A DNA stretch of 36,770 nucleotides, taken from NCBI GenBank assembly GCA_030849075.1, contig JASAOO010003291.1, forward strand, positions 1 to 36,770, written 5' to 3'. Below the pieces are notes generated by a model that worked only from the letters and a program-made list of their open reading frames with translations, ran no database searches and was not told the DNA's origin. The position numbers and the translations under genes were made by a program. This document shows positions 8,805 to 17,945 of this stretch, one piece after another; position 1 is the first letter of the stretch; the number at the start of each line of letters is the position of its first letter. This DNA comes from Zelonia costaricensis. Its lineage: Eukaryota > Euglenozoa > Kinetoplastea > Trypanosomatida > Trypanosomatidae.

Positions 8805-9635
8805 TCACCTGGTGGGTCCAACGGGCAGGCTCTCGAACGCGTTGTTGAACATGTCCCACTCCCGGTTCATGAACACGCACAGCTCCAGGTTCTTCTTCTC
8901 CCGCAGCACGTACTCCTTGTCGAACACGTGTAGCTGCTCGAAGGCCATAAGCAGGGCCGAGTGCGTGATGGCCGGCAGCTGGTTGTACAGGGGGCCCGCC
9001 TGCACCCCGTCGGAGAGAGGCACGAGGCGCAGCGTGTCGCACTCGCTGATCACGTACTCGTGCAGCACGTTGCGGTACGCCCGCGAGAGCTCAATGGCGG
9101 CCTCGCGCTCCGACCAGACGCCCTGGCGGAAGTCCAGCGCCGACACGTGGATGACATGCTTCTCCCCGCTCTCGCTCCCCTCTGCGCCGTAGCGGTGGTG
9201 CGCCGCGTCGCCCACCTTGCTCATCGCCATCACCACGTCATTGGGGAACGCCTTGACCAGCCCGGCCCACTTGTAGATCGCCCCGGACGTGCCGGTCGCG
9301 CCGGCGGCGGAGGTGAAGACGTGCATCAAGTCGCACGGGTCCGTGATGGCCATCGTCTCGTCCGGCTTCGGCCCCTCCTGCCGCAGGGAGCCCTGCAGCG
9401 TCATCTGTGTCCCCATCACGCCGTACGGGCGGATCTGGATCTTGCGGATGAACTGCTCCTGCGGGGACACGTAGGTCATGCGGCGGTACGCCATGTCCGC
9501 GGCGGCCGCCATCGCGGCGAGCCCGAGCCCAAAGCGAATCCACGGAAACGGCTTGAGGTAGTTGGCGCCGAAGAGGTGGCGCGGGGCCCGCTTGCGGCCA
9601 TCTCGCGTGACCTGCCCTTCCAGGTACGACACCAT
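8805..9635 (-). CDS. Membrane-anchored macro-domain-like protein
   Basis: This 276-residue protein has a likely single membrane segment at about residues 32-49 (WIRFGLGLAAMAAAADMAY), after a short basic N-terminus. Residues about 90-268 follow the order of a macro (ADP-ribose-binding) domain. There is a Gly/Ser-rich loop ending GTSGAIYKWAG (114-124), a strand HVIHVSALDF (160-169), an E-L-S-R-A-Y-x-N-V-L helix (182-191), a strand with LRLVPLSDG (202-210) where macro domains have I-A-x-P-x-x-S-x-G, and a closing strand ELCVFMNREW. The canonical N-A-A-N-x-x-x-x-x-GGG substrate loop is not present as such, so binding or hydrolysis of ADP-ribose is uncertain. The basic N-terminus plus one membrane segment would suit an inner-mitochondrial-membrane or ER protein. 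The start is the first in-frame ATG after a pyrimidine tract. The frame further upstream is low complexity and contains the ambiguous base at 10133. The macro assignment is by eye and moderate. Confidence 0.58.
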   Translation of the reverse strand: MVSYLEGQVTRDGRKRAPRHLFGANYLKPFPWIRFGLGLAAMAAAADMAYRRMTYVSPQEQFIRKIQIRPYGVMGTQMTLQGSLRQEGPKPDETMAITDPCDLMHVFTSAAGATGTSGAIYKWAGLVKAFPNDVVMAMSKVGDAAHHRYGAEGSESGEKHVIHVSALDFRQGVWSEREAAIELSRAYRNVLHEYVISECDTLRLVPLSDGVQAGPLYNQLPAITHSALLMAFEQLHVFDKEYVLREKKNLELCVFMNREWDMFNNAFESLPVGPTR

Positions 9636-9676
9636 CGCGTCTCCGTGGCAGGGACCTCCCCAAGTGGTGGCGTGCA

Positions 9677-9706
9677 CTCGATGAAGGGGGGGGGAGGGGA
9701 GAACGG
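9677..9706 (-). promoter_or_regulatory. Candidate trans-splice acceptor for the macro-like gene
   Basis: On the minus strand a tract of C and T (about 9685-9706) is followed by TTCATCGAG. The first AG, at 9678-9677, lies about 42 bases before the ATG at 9635. The placement is inferred. Confidence 0.45.
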
Positions 9707-10515
9707 GGTGTGGTGGTGGGTGTGGGTGAGAGGGCTGTGGGCGCAGGGATGCGGGCTCAGATACGACCTGCACACAACTATAAAAGGGGGCGGGTGGGCG
9801 GGGGGAAGGCGGAAGTTTGAGCAACACAGGCGCGGAAGCGGAGAGTACAAAGGACACGCACTCAGCGTACGTTGAGCGCCAGGTACAAACAACCTTGCGG
9901 TTTTGCACCGAGGGGGGGGGGGCGTACGTGTCGCGACGAGCTGCCTTTCCTACCGTTTTTTGTTGTTTTGTTTGCTTCGCGCGCGCGGTGGGTGGCATCC
10001 ATGCCAGCACACGCGGAGAGAGAGAAGGGAGTGGGGGGAGGGGACAGAGGAAGGGAGTGACCGAGGGTACGGCCGGGATGGACGAAGAAGCCTCGCCCAC
10101 CCCTTTCTTCTCCTTCAGCCCGCCCGCCCGCCNCCCGTCCCCCCCCCCCCCACACACACACAAAAAGACAAACACGGCAAAGGACGCAGAAGAAGGAAAG
10201 CAAGCGGGTCTGCTCACTGCGCACGCGACGCTTGAGATCTTGAGGCTCCGTTGACACAGAATAGCAGCAAACGACCTACGTAGAGACGACACCCACACAC
10301 ACCCACACCCACACACACACACAACACAAAGCAGTACAGAAGCGAGAAGACAAAAGAGAGCTGGCGGTGAGGAAGCGCCACCACATGTGCAGTGCAGCTT
10401 CGGTCGATAGCAGAGACACCGCCAAAAAGCGCCGCACCCGCATCACACAGAGCATGGCAGCCGCTGGTCGGGGCTGTTTTTTTTTGTTTTGTGCTGTTCG
10501 TCGGTACCGCGCGGG
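9707..10515. other. Spacer between the macro-like and PI31-like genes, with one ambiguous base
   Basis: No gene is seen. The segment has G/GT-rich blocks on the plus strand (9700-9740 and 9910-9925), a CGCC-type repeat followed by a C run (10119-10150) that contains the only undetermined base, at 10133, and an AC repeat at about 10290-10325. It should hold the 3' UTR of the PI31-like mRNA. Confidence 0.55.
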
Positions 10516-11019
10516 TCACGCGTATGGTGAGCCGCTACCCCAGCCGCTCTGCCGCGGCCCGAACTGGCCACCGCCTGGCCCCCCAAACGGCTGCCCGGGC
10601 AGTCCCTGCGGTGGCAAGAAGAGGTCGTTGTCCGGCTCCCCGGGGAGGCGCGGCGGCCCACGCAGGCCGCGACCGCCAACGCCGTTCCCAGGCATCCGCT
10701 GGCCGGGGAACATCGGGTCGAAGCGCGCAAAGGCGTCCGCCGCCGACCCGTTGCGCGAACCACTCTCGCCCGGCTGCATCGGCATGCCAGGGCCGCGGAA
10801 GTTGCGCTCGTTCATCACCATGCCGCCCCCGTTCAGACTACCACCGGGCACCAGGTCGCTGTCGCCGTACCGCTGCCCCTGCGGCCGCATCTGCACGGCA
10901 CCGAACGACGTCGACGGCGCAGGTGCGGGGGCCACGCGCTGCACCTCACCGGGCAGCCCGTCCGGCTCCCTGGCATTCCGCTCAGCGCCTTGCGAGCGGT
11001 TGACGCGGTCCTCCTCCAT
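10516..11019 (-). CDS. PI31-like proteasome regulator, C-terminal domain only
   Basis: This 167-residue Gly/Pro-rich protein resembles the C-terminal half of the proteasome inhibitor/assembly factor PI31 (PSMF1). Family features appear in order: G-D-S-D-L-V-P-G-G (52-60, human has E-D-L-D-P-F-G), a G-G-G-M-V-M stretch (64-69, human G-G-M-I-V), A-x-F-A-R-F-D-P (about 95-102, human G-A-R-F-D-P), and G-E-P-D-N-D-x-x-x-P-P (127-137, human P-N-P-D-H-L-P-P-P). The protein ends in Ser-Pro-Tyr-Ala, so the penultimate tyrosine of the proteasome-docking HbYX tail is kept, as in Rpt5-type tails. The N-terminal FP dimerisation domain of human PI31 (271 residues) is absent. The ATG at 11019 is the first after a strong pyrimidine tract and TTGCAG acceptor. 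Cytosolic action at the 20S proteasome is inferred from family knowledge. Confidence 0.72.
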   Translation of the reverse strand: MEEDRVNRSQGAERNAREPDGLPGEVQRVAPAPAPSTSFGAVQMRPQGQRYGDSDLVPGGSLNGGGMVMNERNFRGPGMPMQPGESGSRNGSAADAFARFDPMFPGQRMPGNGVGGRGLRGPPRLPGEPDNDLFLPPQGLPGQPFGGPGGGQFGPRQSGWGSGSPYA

Positions 11020-11099
11020 GGCGACTCGCGCCACAGGAGTGCTACGAGAAGAAGGGGTGATGAGCCAGCGGAGGAGGCGGAGACACTGATGGCGCGCCA

Positions 11100-11137
11100 C
11101 TGCAAGAGAGAGACGAGGGAGCGGAGCGGGGGGGGGT
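11100..11137 (-). promoter_or_regulatory. Candidate trans-splice acceptor for the PI31-like gene
   Basis: The minus strand has a pyrimidine-rich tract (11104-11137) ending CGTCTCTCTCTTGCAG, with AG at 11101-11100, about 80 bases before the ATG at 11019. This is one of the clearest tract-plus-AG signals in the window. Confidence 0.6.
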
Positions 11138-13193
11138 GGTGGGGGCCAAGAACTTCACGTGATTGTGGAGCAGACGGAGTAGTGGGCTAGATGGGCGTGT
11201 GTGACAGTGCACACGGTAGGGTGCGGCTTTCAGCCGACGTGTAGAGGGAGCGAAGCTGGTGCTGCGTCGTGCTAGCTAGGATGCGAAGAGGCAAGGAGAC
11301 TCACGCAGTCCCATGCACCGATGGGTGTGAAGTGTGTGCGCGTGGGTTTCGAAGTGAGTGGAGTGAGACTTGCACGGGGGTGGGTGGGTGGGAGAGAAAG
11401 GCTTGCAGCGCGAGGAGGAGTGCAGACCTTGTGTGTGTGTGTGTGTCTGTGTGCACCAGTCGGTCATCGCCACGTGGGCGACCCCGTGTGCTCAGCCAAC
11501 AGGGGAGAGGAGCACAGCGCAGACAGAAAAAAAACGCGTTGAGGCTTCTCTGTCTTTCCACGTGCGACGCGTCAGCAGCGATGACGCCCGTGTCACACGC
11601 GTACGCGAGAGAGAAAGCCGCGCTCTTCTCGTGTGCAGATCAGCGCTTGCACGCACCACCGACTTGCGTTCGTTTTGTGTATGTGTGTGCGTTTCGTTTC
11701 TTTACAGAGTGTAGACGTGGAGAGTACGAGAACGAAAAAAAAAGGCAATAAAGACATCGCAGACTCCATCACGGTCCCCAGGGGCGACAGGGCACACCCA
11801 CACACACAGTCTCTCTCTCGTTCGTTCACGGCTCCAGATTGAACCAGAAAGGGAGAGACACACACAGACGCACACTCAAACCAAGCAGTCGTGCGGCTGG
11901 TGGCAACTTGAGCACGCCGCCCGCGACTGTCATCGCCAATAAGTGTTGGTGGTAAGCGTGACGGTAGGCGGGGAAGGGAAGGAAAAGAGGGAACATCAAG
12001 CAGGCAGCAGCAGCAGCCGCGGCCGAGACGGGCCACACGCTACAAGGTACGCGTGCGAGCCGCCTCGCCACGGGCGCGGTTGCGAGTATGTACAACGAGG
12101 GAAGCAAACAAACAAAAGAAAACGCTGCAATGCACCCCCTCGCCGCCACGACTTCTCATCCGAGTCGCGACAGCCGCACGCGACGGACCGCGCGGAAGAC
12201 GAGCAGGGAGAGGGGGGAGAGAAAGGAGAAGGCGGAGAGGCAGAGCAGACGGCCCGGCGCACATGCACGCCGACCTGCGACACTGGAAGAGGGGGCGGGG
12301 GAGGGCGTGGCGGTGAAGAGAATTCAACAACGAAAAAAAGAAAAGATACAGAGCGAAACAGAAAAAGCGCGAGAGCGAGAGACGAAGGAAGCGCACTGCG
12401 GCCCTCTCCTTTTCGACTTTCCTCGCGACACACGGGGGGGGTGACGCGGAACGCGATAGCACCGCGGATGCACCGCACGCTTTCGTACATCACGTGTCCG
12501 GGAAGCCAACAGGGTACATTCAACAAAAACCAACCAGCGCAGACTCCGATTGAGGCACACAGACCTCACGACTTCGGCATCTGCCCACACCAATACACAC
12601 ACGCGCCCATGCACACACTCATGGACACAAAAAAAAACTACACGCAGAAGCACGGGTGAGAGTCGAGAGTTACGTAACAGGCAACAGTGAAAGCGACCCC
12701 ATTTTGTTTGCGTCTCTCTGCTGTTCGACGGAGAGGATACGTGTACATGTGGAATGAAGGAAGACGAGAGGAGGGAGTTGAGGCCGCCAGCAGCCAGCCA
12801 CAACAGTGGGACTGCGACCGGGGGGAGGGAGGGAGGGGGGGGGGGATGTACATCCAATAGGAAACAACGGGGAACGTACGCAGAAAACAGAGCACTGGTA
12901 CAATACTCTACAAAACAAAACAGAGAGCCCACGGAGGGGGGGGGGGTCAAGGGGGATCGGGGGCGGCGGCTAGAATTACACTACATACATGCTTTACACT
13001 ATTGCCACACCCCCATCCCCATACACGCACGACACAGTGCATCCAAGCACCCAATACGCAATGGCACACAAGCTGCAGCGAAGGAAAGTGTGTGGACCTC
13101 TACCGCGACACGGGAAAGGTGACCGTTGTTGAGGGTCGGCCAACGCCGCTTCTCTTTTTCCTCCACTCGACCCCTCGTTCTCCCTCTACTGCG
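11138..13193. other. Long spacer (about 2.1 kb) without a supported gene
   Basis: This is the longest gene-free stretch in the window. It lies between the PI31-like start and the coiled-coil gene stop. It contains TG/CA repeats (11431-11455 and 11795-11812), purine-rich plus-strand blocks (12190-12250 and 12340-12400), and long G tracts (12820-12845 and 12935-12965) that could form quadruplexes on the plus strand. The frames crossing it encode Arg/Ser/Cys/Phe-rich peptides typical of non-coding repeats. Most of it is probably the 3' UTR of the coiled-coil mRNA. A degenerate short retroposon of the SIDER type could hide here but none was recognised. Confidence 0.55.
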
Positions 13194-15740
13194 CTACGGG
13201 GTGATGCTGGTGATGTGCTGCTTGAGGGCGTCGCGCTCCATTCGCAGCTTCTCGCGATCCCGCATCGCCTGCTCGCAGACCAGCTGGCGCTGCCGCATGA
13301 TGGCGTTGGCCGCCTTGCGCTTCTCAAGAAGGTCGACGACGTTGTGCAGCTTGTTGAACTCGGTGATGCGGTGCTGCTGCAGCACGGCGTACACCTTCGC
13401 CTCCTGCTCCTCCCAGTCCGACTCCCGGCGCCACAGCGCCTCAGACACCTGCCGCAACCGGGCCTCACGGTGCTGCTGCTCGTGGTGCGCCATGCTGTCC
13501 TCCACCGCAGCACGGAACTGCTCCTCGCGCTCCAGGGCCTGGGCCCGGACCTCGTTGAGCCGTTCGTGGTGCGCCGCCTCCACGGCTGCCCGCGCCGCTG
13601 CCTCCTCCTGCCGCCGAAGGTAGAAGTCGTAGAGCCGCAACTCCGCCTGCTCCTGCCGCACCCGCGCCGCCTCACGCACCGCCTCGTCCGCCTCCGCGGC
13701 GCGCTGCCGTGCCTCGTCACGCAGCTGCGCCGCGCGGAGCTGCTTCTCCGTCAGCGCCCGCTGCTCGCGGGCGAGGCGAGCCTCGCGTGCGGTGCGGGTT
13801 TCCTCCAACTTCGCCTCCTTATCACGGCGGCGCTCCTCGAGTACGGCGGCCTGCTCCTCCAAGACGGCGGTGTTGCGCTGCAGCCGCCGCAGACGCTCGG
13901 CCTCCTGAGCCTCGCGCTGCTGGTGTGCGGCCTGCAGCTGCCGCTCCCGCGCGGCAGCCCGCTCGGCGTTGCGCGACTCGGCCTTCGCCAGGCGCATCTC
14001 TAGCTGTTGCCGGTACGCCTCCTCCCGCCGCTGTCGCTCCAGTCGGTGCGCCTCGAGGCGGACCTGCTGCATGCGGCGCGACTCGTGGTCCTCCTGCAAC
14101 TTGCGCAGCCGCTCCGCCTCCGCCTCCGTCTCCGCCTGCGCCTTGCGCTGCTCCGACACGGCCTGCCGCTCCAGCACCTCCTGCGCCTGCTGCACCTGCC
14201 GCATCAGGCGCACTTTGTTCGTCTCGAACACACGCCGCTGCCGCTCCTGGCGCTGCAGCACCGCGGTGGCCAGAGACTCTCGGTCCTCCTCCTCGAGCGG
14301 CGTCTCGGCCAGCATGTCGGCCTGCCGTAGCCGGCGGTACCACGTGACGACGTCGTTGAAGTTGGCCCGGGCACACAGTGCGGCGTAGCTGTCCTGCAGC
14401 CGGCGGCGCAGGGCCTCGCGCTGTGCCTGCACGTGGGCGCGGCGGTGCTCGCGCACCTCGGCCTGCACCGCGGTCGCGTCGGCCGCATACTCCCGGCCAG
14501 CGGTCATGGCCGCCACGGAGGCGGTGCTCTGCACCGGGTCCCAGTCCTTGGGCGTGGCGCCGTGCTCGAGCATTGTGATGACGGAGCGGGGCGAGTTGAT
14601 GCGCGGGGCCTGGAAGCCGGCATCGTCGGTCGAGTGGTTAGAGAGCGTGACCAGGTTCAGCGGCGTCGCCTCGCCGTTGCGCAGCCAGCTGAGGTCGAAG
14701 AAGGACAGGTTCAGGTCCAGCGCGCTGGCGTACTGCGGCGGCGGGTCGAGCAGCACGTGCAGCACACGCGCCGTCGCCTCCGCGTTGGCCAGCCGGCGCG
14801 TGGACACGGCGGTGCGGGGGCGAGCAGGACTGACGGAAGCGGGCCGCGGCGGCGGCGGTGGGGGAGGGCGGGACCGCATCAGACCCGGCGGCGGCCTCGG
14901 CGTGGCAGACGACACGGCGAAGCGCTGCCCGAGACGCTGCGCCGGCGGGGGCGGCGACTTCACCGATGGTGCCGTGCGGGCGCGCGGGGTGCTCATGGCA
15001 GTGCGAGCTGGCCGCCCCGCCGACGTCGGCGGCGGCCGCAGCATCCGCGCTGGGGAGACGATGGTGACCGCAGCGGCCGCGGAGGGGGTGGCAGCCGTCG
15101 CCTCCGTGAGGGAGGGTGCGGAGGGGTCTCCCGGGGCAGCGCTCGGGTTGACGGGCGGGGTCGACGTCGCGTCTGCGTCCCCCCACGTCACCGCCGGTGC
15201 GCCCTCCTCTGCGCCGGCGGAGGCGGCAGCAGCAGCGGCGGCAGGGGCGCTGGTGGGGCGCGAGGCGTTGTTGAACGCGTTGTCGGCTGGCGCGGCGATG
15301 GCCGCGGCGGTAGCGGCGGAGGGGGTGGGCGGCAGCCGCGCCATGGAGCGGCGAGTGCCGGGTCCCATGTACGCGGTGTCGGTCAGCCCCATCGCCGCGG
15401 CCGAGAGCGACGTGCCGCGCGCCGCGTTGGCTCGCTCGCCGTGGCGGATCGTCTGGTGCTTTCGGTTTTCGCGCGCGCGCTCGTACTCGATCTCGGCCTC
15501 GGTCGGACCGAAGAGCGACGGCACGGTGCGGTCAAAGTTCGCGGGCACATCCTTCAGGCCGATCGTGTTCGTCGTGTCCACGCCGCCGAGGTGATGGCGG
15601 CGCAGCTCTGGCTCGTACTTGTCGTACTCGCTGAGGTACTTCTGCCGGCTCTTTTCGTCAGCAGCGATGCGCGGGATGTTGGGCAGGGTCATGCCCGTGT
15701 AGGACGCGTTCTTCTGCGACGGCTCTCGTGTGCGGGACAT
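13194..15740 (-). CDS. Long coiled-coil protein, possibly flagellar/cytoskeletal (CCDC177-like motif)
   Basis: This 848-residue protein has three parts. Residues 1-130 are polar and carry short conserved-looking stretches (for example NIPRIAADEKSRQKYLSEY near 21-39). Residues about 130-300 are Ala/Pro/Ser-rich and probably disordered, with Pro runs. Residues about 430-848 are a highly charged Glu/Arg/Gln/Ala helix that should form a long coiled coil. Between them, near 380-402, lies RINSPRSVITMLEHGATP, of the form S-P-R-S-x-x-x-x-x-x-x-G-x-x-P-x-D/W, a motif I associate with CCDC177-type coiled-coil proteins of ciliated organisms; this is from memory and tentative. No enzymatic domain, signal peptide or membrane segment is visible. 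The ATG at 15740 is the first methionine after the CA-rich leader. A cytoskeletal or axonemal scaffold role is an inference. Confidence 0.82.
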   Translation of the reverse strand: MSRTREPSQKNASYTGMTLPNIPRIAADEKSRQKYLSEYDKYEPELRRHHLGGVDTTNTIGLKDVPANFDRTVPSLFGPTEAEIEYERARENRKHQTIRHGERANAARGTSLSAAAMGLTDTAYMGPGTRRSMARLPPTPSAATAAAIAAPADNAFNNASRPTSAPAAAAAAASAGAEEGAPAVTWGDADATSTPPVNPSAAPGDPSAPSLTEATAATPSAAAAVTIVSPARMLRPPPTSAGRPARTAMSTPRARTAPSVKSPPPPAQRLGQRFAVSSATPRPPPGLMRSRPPPPPPPRPASVSPARPRTAVSTRRLANAEATARVLHVLLDPPPQYASALDLNLSFFDLSWLRNGEATPLNLVTLSNHSTDDAGFQAPRINSPRSVITMLEHGATPKDWDPVQSTASVAAMTAGREYAADATAVQAEVREHRRAHVQAQREALRRRLQDSYAALCARANFNDVVTWYRRLRQADMLAETPLEEEDRESLATAVLQRQERQRRVFETNKVRLMRQVQQAQEVLERQAVSEQRKAQAETEAEAERLRKLQEDHESRRMQQVRLEAHRLERQRREEAYRQQLEMRLAKAESRNAERAAARERQLQAAHQQREAQEAERLRRLQRNTAVLEEQAAVLEERRRDKEAKLEETRTAREARLAREQRALTEKQLRAAQLRDEARQRAAEADEAVREAARVRQEQAELRLYDFYLRRQEEAAARAAVEAAHHERLNEVRAQALEREEQFRAAVEDSMAHHEQQHREARLRQVSEALWRRESDWEEQEAKVYAVLQQHRITEFNKLHNVVDLLEKRKAANAIMRQRQLVCEQAMRDREKLRMERDALKQHITSITP

Positions 15741-16627
15741 CGTGCCGTCTCGCTTCGCGTGAGTGTCGGTAGATGTATGTGAAAGTGTATGTGTGTGTGC
15801 GCGCGTGAATGTGCACCGAGAGAAGCACGTCCGCGCAGGGTCGGTTTCCCCTTCGTTCGGTTGACGGGGAGGAGGGGGGGGAAGCGGGGAACGCAAGGCA
15901 CCACTTCACTACACACCAGTGCGTGCATGTGCAAGTGTGTATGTGTGTGTGTAAGCAAAGCGTGTCGACGGTGCCACACACGCGCAGGACAGAAGGCACA
16001 CGTGCAAGAAAAGGTGAAGAGAAACGCAGTGGAGTCTTCTTGTCTGCATTCGCGGATGCGTTGGGCTGCCGTGACGCTGGCACGCCGCTCCGCGGCTTTC
16101 CGCACGTTCGAGTACCGTGATGGAGGCGCGACGCCACGGCACATCGCACAGAGTCGGGGTTGGGGAGGGGCGTGGTGCGGTTGAGGTAGAGAGAGACGCC
16201 ACTCACGGACCCTGCGCTGCACTCTGCCAGGCAAACGCGCGCGGTGCTCAAGACAACGCCGCCAGGGAGTGCCACTGCAGCTGAACACAAGCGAGAGAAA
16301 AAAAAGGAGAGCGGCGGTGTTTTCTGTTTCGTGTTTGCTTTGTCGATTGAGGAAGCTGGTGGTGGTGTTGCGCCGCAGGGAGTGGCGATGCCGTCAGCCG
16401 GACACGGCCCCATGGCCTCTCGCACGTCAGAAGGTTGAGAGCCACAGACGCGACACTCAGTGATCGGGACATGACGAGAAGTGCCAGAGGGGGGAGTGGG
16501 GAAGGGTGACGGGGTTGCAGTGTTGTGTACATCTAATGGAGCTCGTGACTCACGGTCCTCTTTCGTGGATCGGTGATGGAAAGACTCGTGCGGGAGGGGG
16601 AGGGGAGGGGTGTGACAGTTGGCGTGT
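15741..16627. other. Spacer between the coiled-coil and actin-like genes
   Basis: No gene is supported. A pyrimidine tract on the minus strand at about 15865-15886 probably serves trans-splicing of the coiled-coil gene, followed by a CA-rich leader. TG repeats lie at 15788-15800 and 15936-15952. The remainder, purine-rich on the plus strand near 16290-16310 and 16580-16610, should be the 3' UTR of the actin-like gene. Confidence 0.55.
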
Positions 16628-17851
16628 CTACTGGGTGTAGAGGTGGACGACGCTGCTGCCCTGCTCGTCGTATACGGCCTTGGCGAGGCACGAGTCGGGA
16701 AAGACGCTGCTGCAGCCCCAGATCGATGCCCCAATCCACGCCGCCTCCCCGCGCTCAGGGAAGGCAACGCAGGCGGGCCGCGCCCCAGCGGGGGCGATGG
16801 CGGCGATCTCACGCTGCAGTCGCTGCTCGACACCGCCCAGCAGCGTGCAGCCCCCGCCGAGCACGACGCTGTCGTAGAGAAGCGGCTCCAGCACCCGCGG
16901 CGCGGCCGCGGCGGTGTCGCGCAGCATGTCAACCCACCCGCCCAGCACCTTGCGCACACCAGGGTTGCTTTGCGAGTAGCCGGTCGGGGTGCTCGGCAGC
17001 GCGGCTTGCAGGTTGGTGGTGTAGGTGAGGTAGCTGTCGTCGAAGAGGATCTCCGGCACCCGGTAGGCGTGCTGGAGAAGGAAGAGGCGCTCCTGGTCGG
17101 GCAGCAGGAAGCCGTCAGCGGGGTCCGGCTGATCGCAGCTGCCCACCTGCTGCGCCTCCTCGCTCTTCACATCGACTGACACGCGGCACAGGGCCTCCTT
17201 GGCGGCCTCGACCAGATCGCGATCCGCTGCGGTCGAGAGCGGGTAGCCGTCGGCGCGCAGAGCGGCGAAGAGCTCATCGGTGAGGGCCTCGCCGGCGATG
17301 GGGGAGGAGCGCAGGGAGTGGCCAAGGGTGTAGCCCTCCACGACGGCGGCTACGCACGTGCGGCCTGCGCCGCTGTCGATGGCCAGCCCCGTCGTCCGGC
17401 CACTTGCGTACAGGGTGGCGGCCGTGTTGGTGAGCAGACCCGCGAGGGGCATGTTGAAGGACTCAAAAAGGAGCTCGCACATGCGCTCGCGGTCGCGCCG
17501 AGACTGGTCGGCGGGCTCGAGGAAGAGGAAAGGCGAGATGTCCGGCGTCACCCGCGCCTCCTCCACCAGCGCGCAGAAGAGCAGCTTCTCGAGTGCGTCG
17601 TAGTCCGTGACATGGCCTGCCTTGACGGGGTACGTGAGGGCGAGCACACTGGCGTCCTCGTACGCGGCATCCCCGCCAACGATGTCGATGGGGTGTTGCA
17701 GAAGGGTGGGGCGCGGGCGGCGCGCCTGGGGCAGGCCGACGCAGCTACGAGTCACGTGTCGCGGCGCCTCCTCGCCACTGAAGCCGACACGCGTGTGCCG
17801 GGACCCCACGTCGACCACGACGCTCTGTACACTGGTGGAAGCGCCTGACAT
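16628..17851 (-). CDS. Actin-like protein with altered nucleotide-site residues
   Basis: This 407-residue protein spans the whole actin fold. The phosphate-1 loop is VVVDVGSRHTRVGFSG (11-26, actin VVDNGSGMCKAGFAG). The phosphate-2 region is LYASGRTTGLAIDSGAGRT (147-165, actin LYASGRTTGIVLDSGDGVT). The adenosine motif is VVLGGGCTLLGG (329-340). The C-terminus has A-W-I-G-A-S-I and Y-D-E-Q-G-S-S-V-V-H. Compared with actin, Gln137 is Asn142, Asp157 is Ala162 and His161 is Cys166, positions that prepare ATP hydrolysis, so slow or no hydrolysis is likely. A polar insertion sits near residues 231-250. It is clearly not conventional actin; it is one of the divergent actin-like/actin-related proteins that kinetoplastids carry, and the exact class cannot be fixed by eye. 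The start is the first ATG that gives the normal actin N-terminus. Confidence 0.88.
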   Translation of the reverse strand: MSGASTSVQSVVVDVGSRHTRVGFSGEEAPRHVTRSCVGLPQARRPRPTLLQHPIDIVGGDAAYEDASVLALTYPVKAGHVTDYDALEKLLFCALVEEARVTPDISPFLFLEPADQSRRDRERMCELLFESFNMPLAGLLTNTAATLYASGRTTGLAIDSGAGRTCVAAVVEGYTLGHSLRSSPIAGEALTDELFAALRADGYPLSTAADRDLVEAAKEALCRVSVDVKSEEAQQVGSCDQPDPADGFLLPDQERLFLLQHAYRVPEILFDDSYLTYTTNLQAALPSTPTGYSQSNPGVRKVLGGWVDMLRDTAAAAPRVLEPLLYDSVVLGGGCTLLGGVEQRLQREIAAIAPAGARPACVAFPERGEAAWIGASIWGCSSVFPDSCLAKAVYDEQGSSVVHLYTQ

Positions 17852-17902
17852 CGTGGGAGGGAGGGGGGGAGGGGGAGGAGAGGGAATCAAAGCGTGATGC
17901 GG

Positions 17903-17945
17903 CTGTAAAGGGTATGCACGGCGAAGGGGAAGGAGGCGCAGGGGG
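17903..17945 (-). promoter_or_regulatory. Candidate trans-splice acceptor for the actin-like gene
   Basis: A second, very pyrimidine-rich tract (17854-17883) lies directly against the ATG with no AG between. The more likely acceptor is the upstream one: a C/T-rich stretch (17910-17945) ending CCCTTTACAG, with AG at 17904-17903, 52 bases before the ATG. The near tract would then sit in the 5' UTR. Confidence 0.45.

Noticed and set aside
9636..10322. N-terminal extension of the macro-like protein up to 10322
   Set aside because: The extension is low complexity, crosses the ambiguous base at 10133, and lies upstream of the pyrimidine tract and acceptor AG.
11020..11100. Extension of the PI31-like protein to 11100
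   Set aside because: The codon at 11100 is GTG and falls at the predicted acceptor; the first ATG is at 11019.
14433..15782. Plus-strand open frame (449 codons) opposite the coiled-coil gene
   Set aside because: It is Arg/Gly-rich antisense of the Ala/Pro-rich region with no recognisable features.
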